The notes beneath the pieces were generated by a model. The model did not search any database. It had not been told where the DNA came from and was given only the letters and a program-made list of their open reading frames with translations. A stretch of 7,665 bases of DNA, taken from contig JAFSHJ010000055.1 of the NCBI GenBank assembly GCA_017440425.1, forward strand, positions 1-7,665. The letters are read 5' to 3'. This document shows positions 1-5,327 of this stretch, one piece after another. This stretch comes from Oscillospiraceae bacterium (GTDB lineage Bacteria > Bacillota > Clostridia > Oscillospirales > Ruminococcaceae). Position 1 is the first letter of the stretch; every line of letters starts with the position of its first letter. A program made the position numbers and the translations under genes.

Positions 1-1
1 A

Positions 2-694
2 ATCAACCTCTGCACCGGTGGAACGACCGATCCAGTTCTTCTGGGAAACCTTTACGCGTTCAATGTAATCGACCTCGTCAAGGTCATCGATGAGGCGCTG
101 TGCATATTCTGTGATCTTGAGCATCCACTGGCTCTTTACCTTGCGGACGATCTCGCCGCCGCAGCGCTCACATACGCCGCCTACGACCTCTTCGTTTGCA
201 AGAACGCACTTGCAGGATGTGCACCAGTTAACTGCCATCTCTTTTTTGTATGCAAGTCCGTGTTTGAAGAGCTGAATGAATATCCACTGAGTCCACTTAT
301 AGTAGTTGGGGTCGGTGGTGTTTATCTCGCGGCTCCAATCGAAGGAGAGACCAAGAGATTTGATCTGCTTTTTAAAGCGTGCAATGTTATCGCGGGTAAC
401 TGTTTCGGGATGGACCTTGTTCTTGATCGCATAGTTCTCGGTGGGAAGTCCGAATGCGTCCCAGCCAAGGGGGAAGAGAACATTGTAGCCCTGCATACGG
501 CGCTTTCTTGAAACGATATCAAGAGCGGTATACGGACGCGGATGTCCCACGTGAAGTCCCTGTCCGGAGGGATAGGGGAACTCTATCAGTGCATAGAACT
601 TGGGTTTAGACCAGTCGTTTTCAGCTTTGAAACACTGTTTCTCATCCCATATATCCTGCCATTTTTTCTCGATTGAAGCAAAATCGTAGCCCAC
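2..694 (-). CDS. leuS: Leucyl-tRNA synthetase, N-terminal part (partial)
   Basis: The first 231 residues of a class I leucyl-tRNA synthetase, running off the left edge. It charges tRNA-Leu with leucine. Visible parts are the start VGYDFASIEKKWQ, the ATP-binding region FPYPSGQGLHVGH (39-51) with the HIGH-type motif HVGH (48-51), YTALDIVSRKRRMQGY (55-70), GWDAFGLPTENYAI (77-90), and a zinc-knuckle-like insert with CTSC (158-161) and CERC (175-178). WIGRSTGAEVD (221-231) opens the editing domain. The KMSKS motif lies outside the window. The start is GTG at 694, because the nearby ATG at 704 is out of frame and soon reaches a stop. AGGAAGG lies 10 bases upstream. It follows rsfS by 42 bases and is likely co-transcribed. 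Confidence 0.97.
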   Translation of the reverse strand, partial: MGYDFASIEKKWQDIWDEKQCFKAENDWSKPKFYALIEFPYPSGQGLHVGHPRPYTALDIVSRKRRMQGYNVLFPLGWDAFGLPTENYAIKNKVHPETVTRDNIARFKKQIKSLGLSFDWSREINTTDPNYYKWTQWIFIQLFKHGLAYKKEMAVNWCTSCKCVLANEEVVGGVCERCGGEIVRKVKSQWMLKITEYAQRLIDDLDEVDYIERVKVSQKNWIGRSTGAEVD

Positions 695-704
695 TTCAAT
701 ACAT

Positions 705-711
705 CCTTCCT
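705..711 (-). promoter_or_regulatory. Ribosome binding site of leuS
   Basis: AGGAAGG, 10 bases before the GTG at 694. It supports the GTG start; no ATG is available in this frame before the conserved N terminus. The rsfS-leuS gap is AT-rich with TATATT and TATATA runs but has no -35 match, so a separate leuS promoter is not called. Confidence 0.6.
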
Positions 712-736
712 ATATATAATATAAATGCCAAATTTT

Positions 737-1075
737 TTACAGCTCTATCTGTTTAACGTCTGCCCAAAGTCTCTCAAGGGAGTAAAACTCTCTTGTTTCG
801 CTATAGAAGATGTGGACGATAACATCCACATAGTCGAGCAGTATCCAGGATGCGGACTGATAACCCTCGATCCTGCGGGGCTCAAGACCAAGCTTGCTGA
901 GCTGCTCGTCAATTTCATCGCAGAGAGCCTTTGTAAGCGTTGTGTTGCTTGCGGATGCAAGCACGAAATAATCTCCGAGGGAGCTCAATTCTCCAATCTC
1001 CAGAACCTTGATATCTGTGGCTTTTTTGCTGTCCAAAATTTTTGCAATCTCTTTGGCAAGCTCCAGTGATGTCAT
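737..1075 (-). CDS. rsfS: Ribosome silencing factor RsfS
   Basis: RsfS (RsfA/YbeB/Iojap family), 112 residues, binds ribosomal protein uL14 on the 50S subunit and blocks joining with 30S, lowering translation when nutrients are scarce. Typical features are LGDYFVLASASN (33-44), the GYQSASWILLDYVDVIVHIF block (71-90) and SETREFYSLERLWAD (92-106). Length is normal. The frame is open upstream to another start at 1108, but CGGAGGG lies 7 bases before the ATG at 1075 and the upstream start would fall almost on the predicted transcription start, so 1075 is used. It has its own strong promoter and leads into leuS after 42 bases. Confidence 0.96.
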   Translation of the reverse strand: MTSLELAKEIAKILDSKKATDIKVLEIGELSSLGDYFVLASASNTTLTKALCDEIDEQLSKLGLEPRRIEGYQSASWILLDYVDVIVHIFYSETREFYSLERLWADVKQIEL

Positions 1076-1082
1076 AATTTTT

Positions 1083-1088
1083 CCCTCC
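1083..1088 (-). promoter_or_regulatory. Ribosome binding site of rsfS
   Basis: GGAGGG, a strong site 7 bases before the ATG at 1075. It decides against the longer frame starting at 1108. Confidence 0.8.
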
Positions 1089-1106
1089 GTAAACATTAAT
1101 GTGTAC
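1089..1106 (-). promoter_or_regulatory. Possible operator dyad at the rsfS transcription start
   Basis: An 18-base imperfect palindrome, GTACACATT/AATGTTTAC on the minus strand, with 8 of 9 symmetric pairs. It lies directly downstream of the -10 box, between the expected start point and the ribosome binding site, where a bound repressor would block transcription. It does not match the Rex or CcpA consensus as I know them. A dyad of this quality could occur by chance about once in a window of this size, so the position is the main argument. Confidence 0.3.
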
Positions 1107-1114
1107 AATACTAT

Positions 1115-1143
1115 ATTTTACCCTATTTTCTTGCTTTTGTCAA
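1115..1143 (-). promoter_or_regulatory. Housekeeping sigma-A type promoter of rsfS-leuS
   Basis: On the minus strand TTGACA (1143-1138) and TAAAAT (1120-1115) are separated by exactly 17 bases, an A-rich spacer. This is a perfect -35 and a one-mismatch -10. The -35 overlaps the TGA stop of the LCP gene (1142-1140). Transcription should begin near 1107-1109, giving a leader of about 33 bases before rsfS. It is the best promoter match I found in the window. Confidence 0.75.
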
Positions 1144-2093
1144 TCTTCATAACCACTATTAACTGCGTGGTTTTCAAATATATTGGCTGTTATTTCCGCA
1201 AGCTTCTCCTCGTTTGGAATATACACCGCAAAGCCGTTCAGCATTCTGCCTTCGCCGGGCACTATCTCGGATATTATCTCCGCTTCGCCCTCTTCTCTTC
1301 GCTCTATCATTTCCACCGCTCTGCCGAGAGTTATATCCGTTTCGATGCTGCCAAGATGTCTTCCCGCCGCAAGCACCAGTTCTGCGCCGCTCTTTTCCAT
1401 AACTGTGCTCATCAGCGCCCTGAGAAACAGCTCCTGTGCCTGCATCCGTCCGATATCTCCCATTGCATAGCCTGCGCGGTACCGCACGAACCACTCTGCC
1501 TGCTCACCGTCAAGGGTCTGCACCCCTTTTTCTATGACTCTGTCCTCGGTGAAAACGATCCTCTGCGGAATGTTCACGGTTATGCCGCCAAACTCATCCA
1601 CGATCGCCCGAAACGCCTTCAGGGATATTACGGCATAGTGGTCTGTCTCCACCGAAAAGCGCTCTGCTATCAGCTTTTTCAGCCCCTCTATGCCCTCCTG
1701 CCCATAAACCGCATTTATCTTGCCCGTGGGATATTTCTCTCCCACATAGGTGTCTCTGGGTATCTGCAGCATAGAGATGCTGTTTTGCGCAAGGTCTATC
1801 CGCGCCACAATTATCACATCTGTCAGCCTGCCGCTGTTATCGGTGCCGCAGACAAGCAGGTTAAAGGGTTCTTCGGCTGCTTTTTCCGCCTCGCTTTGCT
1901 GCGTGCTCTCTTCAAAAGCACTTTGCTCTTCCTCAAAAGACGTCTCATCAACCACGGAAGATGAGCTCAAGCCGCTTTCTTCGCTGCTCTGTTCCTTTCC
2001 CGTTTCAAGGTTGAAGAACAGCAGATAGACCACCGAGAACACCCCGATTATTGCCACCAGCCCGAACAGCACCCTTTTTGTGACGCTCTGCAT
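1140..2093 (-). CDS. LytR-CpsA-Psr (LCP) family cell wall transferase
   Basis: Membrane-anchored LCP protein, 317 residues. The family transfers lipid-linked glycopolymers such as teichoic acids or capsule onto peptidoglycan outside the cell. Seen: one membrane segment at about 8-28 after a short basic start (MQSVTKR), an acidic serine-rich linker (30-75), then the LCP domain. Domain motifs are NLLVCGTD (68-75), GRLTDVIIVARID (78-90), IPRDTY (111-116), KINAVYG (125-131), FGGITV (168-173), LDGEQAEWFVRYR (194-206) and GDIGRMQAQELF (212-223), containing the arginine and aspartate residues that bind the polyprenyl diphosphate. The ORF could start at an upstream TTG (2126), but AAAGGAG 8 bases before the ATG at 2093 fixes the start. 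It lies 48 bases after yqeK. Its acceptor polymer cannot be told from sequence. Confidence 0.95.
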   Translation of the reverse strand: MQSVTKRVLFGLVAIIGVFSVVYLLFFNLETGKEQSSEESGLSSSSVVDETSFEEEQSAFEESTQQSEAEKAAEEPFNLLVCGTDNSGRLTDVIIVARIDLAQNSISMLQIPRDTYVGEKYPTGKINAVYGQEGIEGLKKLIAERFSVETDHYAVISLKAFRAIVDEFGGITVNIPQRIVFTEDRVIEKGVQTLDGEQAEWFVRYRAGYAMGDIGRMQAQELFLRALMSTVMEKSGAELVLAAGRHLGSIETDITLGRAVEMIERREEGEAEIISEIVPGEGRMLNGFAVYIPNEEKLAEITANIFENHAVNSGYED

Positions 2094-2101
2094 AAACACC
2101 G

Positions 2102-2108
2102 CTCCTTT
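2102..2108 (-). promoter_or_regulatory. Ribosome binding site of the LCP gene
   Basis: AAAGGAG, 8 bases before the ATG at 2093. It lies inside the longer reading frame that begins at TTG 2126, and so argues that this extension is not translated. The chosen start also gives the expected short cytoplasmic N terminus before the membrane segment. Confidence 0.75.
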
Positions 2109-2141
2109 GCCGTTATGTAGCATCAAACCTGCAGAGCATAT

Positions 2142-2792
2142 TCATCTTTTTTGTGGATCCACCAAAAAAGTTGGTCTACACTTTATCACATATTGATTAT
2201 AAGCTGTTACTGTCTCAATAGATATCGGTTCTTCTTTTTCTGTCAAATCTCCGATGATATATGTGAGCGCATAGAGCATTGCATAGTCGATATCTTCTTC
2301 CGAAAGTCTTCGCATCACGTCGATATCGGGATAGCTTCTGTCTTCGGAGGTGAGGTCTGCCAGATAGACGATCTGCTCTGTCAGGCTCATTCCCTCTCTT
2401 GCGCTTGTGTGATATTCCACTGCGTTTATTATTTCTTCATCCGTCTCGTTTAATTCATGTCGGACGAAAACTGCACCGGCTTTTGAATGCCAAAGTGCCA
2501 TAGAATTTGCCCACACTTTTTTCTCTTTCCAAAAAGTCGGATAATATTTCACTATTACCTCTTCCTGTTTTAAAAAATGCATATCCTTGCAGATATCGTG
2601 GAGCAGACCTGCTTTATAGGCTTTGAATGCATCGCCGCCGTGTATCTCTGCCAGCAAAACACCTCGCTCTGCCACCGCAACTGTGTGGAGATAGCGTTTT
2701 TCGCTGAGACGTTCTTTTGCCAGCTGTTTCAGCCTGAGCAGCTCTTCGTTCTGTTCAAAGCTCCTGATTTTTTCTGTATAATCCGTTTTCAT
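2142..2792 (-). CDS. yqeK: HD-domain diadenosine tetraphosphate hydrolase YqeK
   Basis: YqeK-family HD protein, 216 residues from the chosen ATG. Family members split Ap4A symmetrically into two ADP. Metal-binding residues are visible: H36 in RYLHT, H65-D66 in LLHDICKD, H102 in LWHSKAGA, H128 in VEYHTS and D146 in YLADLTSEDR. It is somewhat longer than the Bacillus protein (about 186), with extra residues at the N terminus and a basic C-terminal tail. It starts inside nadD with a 38-base overlap. Neither the ATG at 2792 nor an in-frame TTG at 2807 has a recognisable ribosome binding site, so translation probably depends on nadD. The last codons fall in a 25-base near-palindrome. It is identified by motifs and by its fixed place after nadD. 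Confidence 0.93.
   Translation of the reverse strand: MKTDYTEKIRSFEQNEELLRLKQLAKERLSEKRYLHTVAVAERGVLLAEIHGGDAFKAYKAGLLHDICKDMHFLKQEEVIVKYYPTFWKEKKVWANSMALWHSKAGAVFVRHELNETDEEIINAVEYHTSAREGMSLTEQIVYLADLTSEDRSYPDIDVMRRLSEEDIDYAMLYALTYIIGDLTEKEEPISIETVTAYNQYVIKCRPTFLVDPQKR
2146..2170 (-). repeat. 25-base near-palindrome at the yqeK 3' end
   Basis: On the minus strand CTTTTTTG, GTGGATCCAC and AAAAAAG run together as an inverted repeat: seven A-T rich pairs, one bulged G, then GTG/CAC around a GATC loop. It lies in the last nine codons of yqeK, just before the TGA. The bases that follow are not T-rich, so it is not a standard terminator, although it would fold in mRNA at the junction to the LCP gene. 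Confidence 0.4.
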
Positions 2793-3360
2793 AAATGTAA
2801 TCAGCAATATTTTTCGGTATAAGCTCTCCCACGTCTTCGCCGTTTTTCAGCATTTCACGCAGCTGTGTGGAGGATACCTCCGGCACGTCCGTCTCGGGCA
2901 GCATTATCTTTGCGCCAAGCTCACGCAGACCCTCTGCATATTCATCCAGCTCCGAGGGCACGCCCTTGCGTTTCACTCCGCAGACGGTCGCACACTTCAG
3001 TATGTCCTTCCAGCGCATCCATTGGTGCAGCGTAAGGAACATATCTGCACCCATTATCAGCGCAAACTCCTCGTCGGGATATATCTCTGCAAGCTCCTCC
3101 AGCGTATCTATGGTGTAGCTTTTGCCTTCCCGTTTAATTTCAATATCCTGCGGCCAAAAAAGGCTATCCTCCTCTGCAGCAAGGCGGCAAAACTCAAGTC
3201 TGTGCTCTGCCGATGCCAGGTCGGGGGCGGCTTTGTGGGGCGGCACGTTGGTGGGAATGAGCATCACCCGCTCAAATCCGCAGACCTCTGCCACGCCTTT
3301 GGCCAACAAAAGATGCCCGTTGTGAAGCGGATTAAATGTTCCACCCAAAATTCCGATCAC
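2755..3360 (-). CDS. nadD: Nicotinate-nucleotide adenylyltransferase
   Basis: NadD, 201 residues, transfers AMP from ATP to nicotinate mononucleotide, giving deamido-NAD, the step before NAD synthetase. The nucleotidyltransferase fold is clear: GGTFNPLHNGHL (6-17) with the two ATP-binding histidines of the HxGH-type motif (H13, H16), IPTNVPPHK (35-43), SYTIDTLEEL (81-90), IMGADMF (102-108) followed by LHQWMRWKDIL, and VSSTQLRE (162-169), the second nucleotide-binding motif. The start is GTG; GGAG lies 11 bases upstream, rather far, but no other in-frame start exists before an upstream stop. The 3' end overlaps yqeK, so translation of the two is probably coupled. Confidence 0.97.
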   Translation of the reverse strand: MIGILGGTFNPLHNGHLLLAKGVAEVCGFERVMLIPTNVPPHKAAPDLASAEHRLEFCRLAAEEDSLFWPQDIEIKREGKSYTIDTLEELAEIYPDEEFALIMGADMFLTLHQWMRWKDILKCATVCGVKRKGVPSELDEYAEGLRELGAKIMLPETDVPEVSSTQLREMLKNGEDVGELIPKNIADYIYENGLYRKNQEL

Positions 3361-3384
3361 CGAACATTCATCTCCAATTCAGCT

Positions 3385-3684
3385 TTACTTTAAATCATTC
3401 AGGTCTATCTTGGGCTTTTTGGTGCTTCTGCGATAGAGCACGAAGCGTTTGCCGATAACCTGCACCACTTCTGCACCGGTGCGCTCTGCCAACTCGTCGG
3501 CGGCTTCTCTTGCGGTGTAGGGGGAATTTTCGAGCACGGAAAGCTTGATAAGCTCTCTTGCCTCAAGTGCATCCTCGGTCTGCTTTACGATGGTATCTGC
3601 GATGCCGCCCTTGCCCACCTGATAGAGCACTTCAAAATCGTTTGCCATTGAGCGCAGTTTTGCGCGTTGTTTACTTGTAAGCAT
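3385..3684 (-). CDS. yhbY: YhbY-type CRM-domain RNA-binding protein
   Basis: A 99-residue single-domain CRM protein (YhbY/YqeI). The family associates with pre-50S ribosomal particles and is thought to help large-subunit assembly. Seen in the sequence: the opening LTSKQRAKLRSMAN, the GKGG loop (GxxG, RNA contact) followed by IADTIVKQTEDAL, ELIKLSVLENS, and the closing VIGKRFVLYRRS strand with a basic tail KKPKID. It covers the whole CRM fold and nothing else. Two ATG codons are adjacent (3687 and 3684); GGAG lies 4 bases before the first and 7 before the second, so 3684 is slightly favoured. It lies between rdgB (28 bases) and nadD (24 bases), matching the common yhbY-nadD-yqeK-rsfS order of Firmicutes. 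Confidence 0.94.
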   Translation of the reverse strand: MLTSKQRAKLRSMANDFEVLYQVGKGGIADTIVKQTEDALEARELIKLSVLENSPYTAREAADELAERTGAEVVQVIGKRFVLYRRSTKKPKIDLNDLK

Positions 3685-3712
3685 CATAATTCTCCAATAT
3701 CTTTATTTTCTG

Positions 3713-4309
3713 TTAAAATCCGGCCTGCTCCAGCTTTTCTTTCAAAGCGCGGAGGGCATTTCCTCTGTGGCTGACGGCATCCTTTTCCTCTGCGGTGAAT
3801 TCCGCAAAGCTCTTCTCCCCAACCATGAACACGGGGTCGTAGCCAAATCCGCCGCTGCCTTTCTTCTCAAAGCCGATAACGCCCTCGCAGATGCCCTCTG
3901 CGGTGATCTCGCTTCCGTCGGGGAAGCAGACACACACAGCGGAAACAAACCTTGCGGTGCGCTTTTCTGCAGGCACGTCTTTCAGCTCGCACAAAAGCTT
4001 TGCTATTCTGTCGTCATCGGTAGCATCTTCCCCTGCGTATCTTGCGGAGTAAACTCCGGGAGCACCGTCAAGTGCATCCACGCAAAGACCGGAGTCGTCG
4101 GCAACTGCTGCGGCACCAACCGCCTTGCAGATAGCCTCTGCCTTTATTTTTGCGTTTTCCGCAAAGGTGGAGCCGTTTTCCTCGGGATCGAAATCCACGC
4201 CTGCCTCGTCCTTGGGGATAACGTTAAATCCCATGGGAGAAAGAATGCGGGAAAGCTCCGCCAGTTTTTTTCTGTTGCCGGATGCCAGCACCATTTTCAT
4301 CTGTTCCAT
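3713..4309 (-). CDS. rdgB: XTP/dITP diphosphatase (RdgB/HAM1 family)
   Basis: House-cleaning nucleotide pyrophosphatase, 198 residues from the chosen start. It hydrolyses XTP, ITP and dITP to monophosphates and pyrophosphate, keeping deaminated purines out of DNA and RNA. Family motifs appear in order: LASGNRKK (8-15) for phosphate binding, NGSTFAENA (45-53), ADDSGL (70-75) with the likely catalytic Asp72, GGFGYDPVF (153-161) for base recognition and SHR (180-182). Length is normal for the family. An in-frame ATG four codons upstream (base 4321) has no ribosome binding site, whereas GGAG lies 6 bases before the ATG at 4309, so the latter is preferred. It follows ftsY after 86 bases containing a hairpin and precedes yhbY by 28 bases. 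Confidence 0.96.
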   Translation of the reverse strand: MEQMKMVLASGNRKKLAELSRILSPMGFNVIPKDEAGVDFDPEENGSTFAENAKIKAEAICKAVGAAAVADDSGLCVDALDGAPGVYSARYAGEDATDDDRIAKLLCELKDVPAEKRTARFVSAVCVCFPDGSEITAEGICEGVIGFEKKGSGGFGYDPVFMVGEKSFAEFTAEEKDAVSHRGNALRALKEKLEQAGF

Positions 4310-4315
4310 ATAAAT

Positions 4316-4319
4316 CTCC
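4316..4319 (-). promoter_or_regulatory. Ribosome binding site of rdgB
   Basis: GGAG on the minus strand, 6 bases before the ATG at 4309. It overlaps the alternative upstream ATG (4321-4319), which has no site of its own. This decides the start in favour of 4309. Confidence 0.65.
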
Positions 4320-4334
4320 ATACCGCAGAATTCA

Positions 4335-4384
4335 GGCGTGAAACATAATGAACTTTGTGTTTATTATAGGTGATCTTTCACGCC
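4335..4384 (-). repeat. Two-part intergenic hairpin between ftsY and rdgB
   Basis: Read on the minus strand, a perfect 9-base outer stem (GGCGTGAAA at 4384-4376 with TTTCACGCC at 4343-4335) encloses a 7-base one-sided bulge and an inner 10-base stem. The inner stem is TATAATAAAC with GTTCATTATG, which has 9 pairs counting one G-T and one mismatch. The loop is ACAAA. The whole element is 50 bases. No T-run follows on either strand, so it does not look like an intrinsic terminator. It could be an mRNA processing or stabilising hairpin, a protein-binding RNA leader for rdgB, or a remnant of a small repeat family. The inner stem also contains TATAAT, a possible -10 box, but no fitting -35 is seen. 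Confidence 0.6.
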
Positions 4385-4395
4385 GACCCTCGTTC

Positions 4396-5304
4396 TTATT
4401 CGCCGAAAATGCCTGCTGCAAATTCATCGGGATCAAAGGGCTGAAGGTCTTCGATCTTCTCACCCACGCCCACAAACTTAACGGGAATGCCAAGCTCTTC
4501 GATTATGCCAACGATGACACCGCCCTTGGCTGTGCCGTCCAACTTGGTGAGGACGATGCCGGTGAGACCGGCAGCTTCTTTAAACTGGCGAGCCTGATTG
4601 AGGGCATTCTGTCCGGTTGTTGCATCAAGCACCAACAGTACTTCCACGTCGCTGCCTGCTGCCTCTCGGGAGATGACGCGGGAGATTTTGGAAAGCTCGT
4701 CCATAAGGTTCTTTTTATTCTGCAGTCTGCCTGCTGTGTCGCAGATGATAACGTCGCTGCCTCTTGCCTTGCCTGCGGCAATGGCATCAAACACAACTGC
4801 TGCGGGGTCGCTGCCCTGTTCGTGTTTGACGATGGGACAATCCGCACGCTCTGCCCAAACCTCCAGCTGCTCGATAGCAGCGGCACGGAATGTATCCGCA
4901 GCAGCAAGCAAAACGCTCTTGCCTTCGTTTTTAAGTCTCATTGCAAGCTTGCCGATGGTTGTTGTCTTGCCTGCGCCGTTTACGCCGATGACAAGAATGA
5001 CCGACGGTTTTGTTTCAAGCTTGAGGCTGCAGTCACCTGTTACCATCTCGCTGACGATCTCTTTGAGCATATCCTTCACCTGAGATGCATCGGTTGCGCC
5101 GCTTGCCTTAACCTTTTTGCGAAGCTCGTCGCAGATGCGCATGGAAGTCTCTCCGCCCACATCGGAAAGCACCAGAGTTTCTTCCAACTCATCCAAAAGA
5201 TCATCGTCTATTTTTTTGAAGGAACCCATCAGGGAATCCAATTTTTCCTTCATGGAGTCTCTTGTCTTTTTGAGTCCTTCACCTATTTTACCAAAAAAGC
5301 CCAT
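4396..5304 (-). CDS. ftsY: Signal recognition particle receptor FtsY
   Basis: SRP receptor GTPase, 302 residues. It docks the SRP-ribosome complex at the membrane so that membrane proteins are inserted during translation. A four-helix N domain covers about 1-90, followed by the GTPase: P-loop GVNGAGKTTT (107-116), DTFRAAA (137-143), DTAGR (189-193), TKLDGTAKGG (253-262) and GVGEKIEDLQPFD (279-291). The last motif together with the lack of an M domain separates it from Ffh. There is no long acidic A domain; the chain begins with MGFFGKIGEGLKKT, a short amphipathic segment likely to touch lipid, as in other short Gram-positive FtsY proteins. AAGGAG lies 7 bases before the ATG. The 23-base gap after the DUF4838 gene suggests one transcript with smc. 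Confidence 0.98.
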   Translation of the reverse strand: MGFFGKIGEGLKKTRDSMKEKLDSLMGSFKKIDDDLLDELEETLVLSDVGGETSMRICDELRKKVKASGATDASQVKDMLKEIVSEMVTGDCSLKLETKPSVILVIGVNGAGKTTTIGKLAMRLKNEGKSVLLAAADTFRAAAIEQLEVWAERADCPIVKHEQGSDPAAVVFDAIAAGKARGSDVIICDTAGRLQNKKNLMDELSKISRVISREAAGSDVEVLLVLDATTGQNALNQARQFKEAAGLTGIVLTKLDGTAKGGVIVGIIEELGIPVKFVGVGEKIEDLQPFDPDEFAAGIFGE

Positions 5305-5327
5305 TGTGTTTCTCCTTGTCAGTTGCT

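Noticed and set aside
711..736. Separate leuS promoter in the rsfS-leuS gap
   Set aside because: TATATT-like runs occur in AT-rich sequence, but no -35 match is found at a suitable distance.
1008..1964. 318-residue plus-strand reading frame opposite the LCP gene and rsfS
   Set aside because: It crosses two well-supported minus-strand genes and their promoter and shows no recognisable motif.
2146..2170. Rho-independent terminator after yqeK
   Set aside because: The stem is A-T rich at its base and is followed by ATGAATATG with no T-run, so the usual terminator form is missing.
4363..4368. TATAAT in the ftsY-rdgB gap as a promoter
   Set aside because: The expected -35 position reads GAGGGT, with little likeness to TTGACA, and the hexamer is part of the inner stem of the hairpin. 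It is mentioned there but not called.
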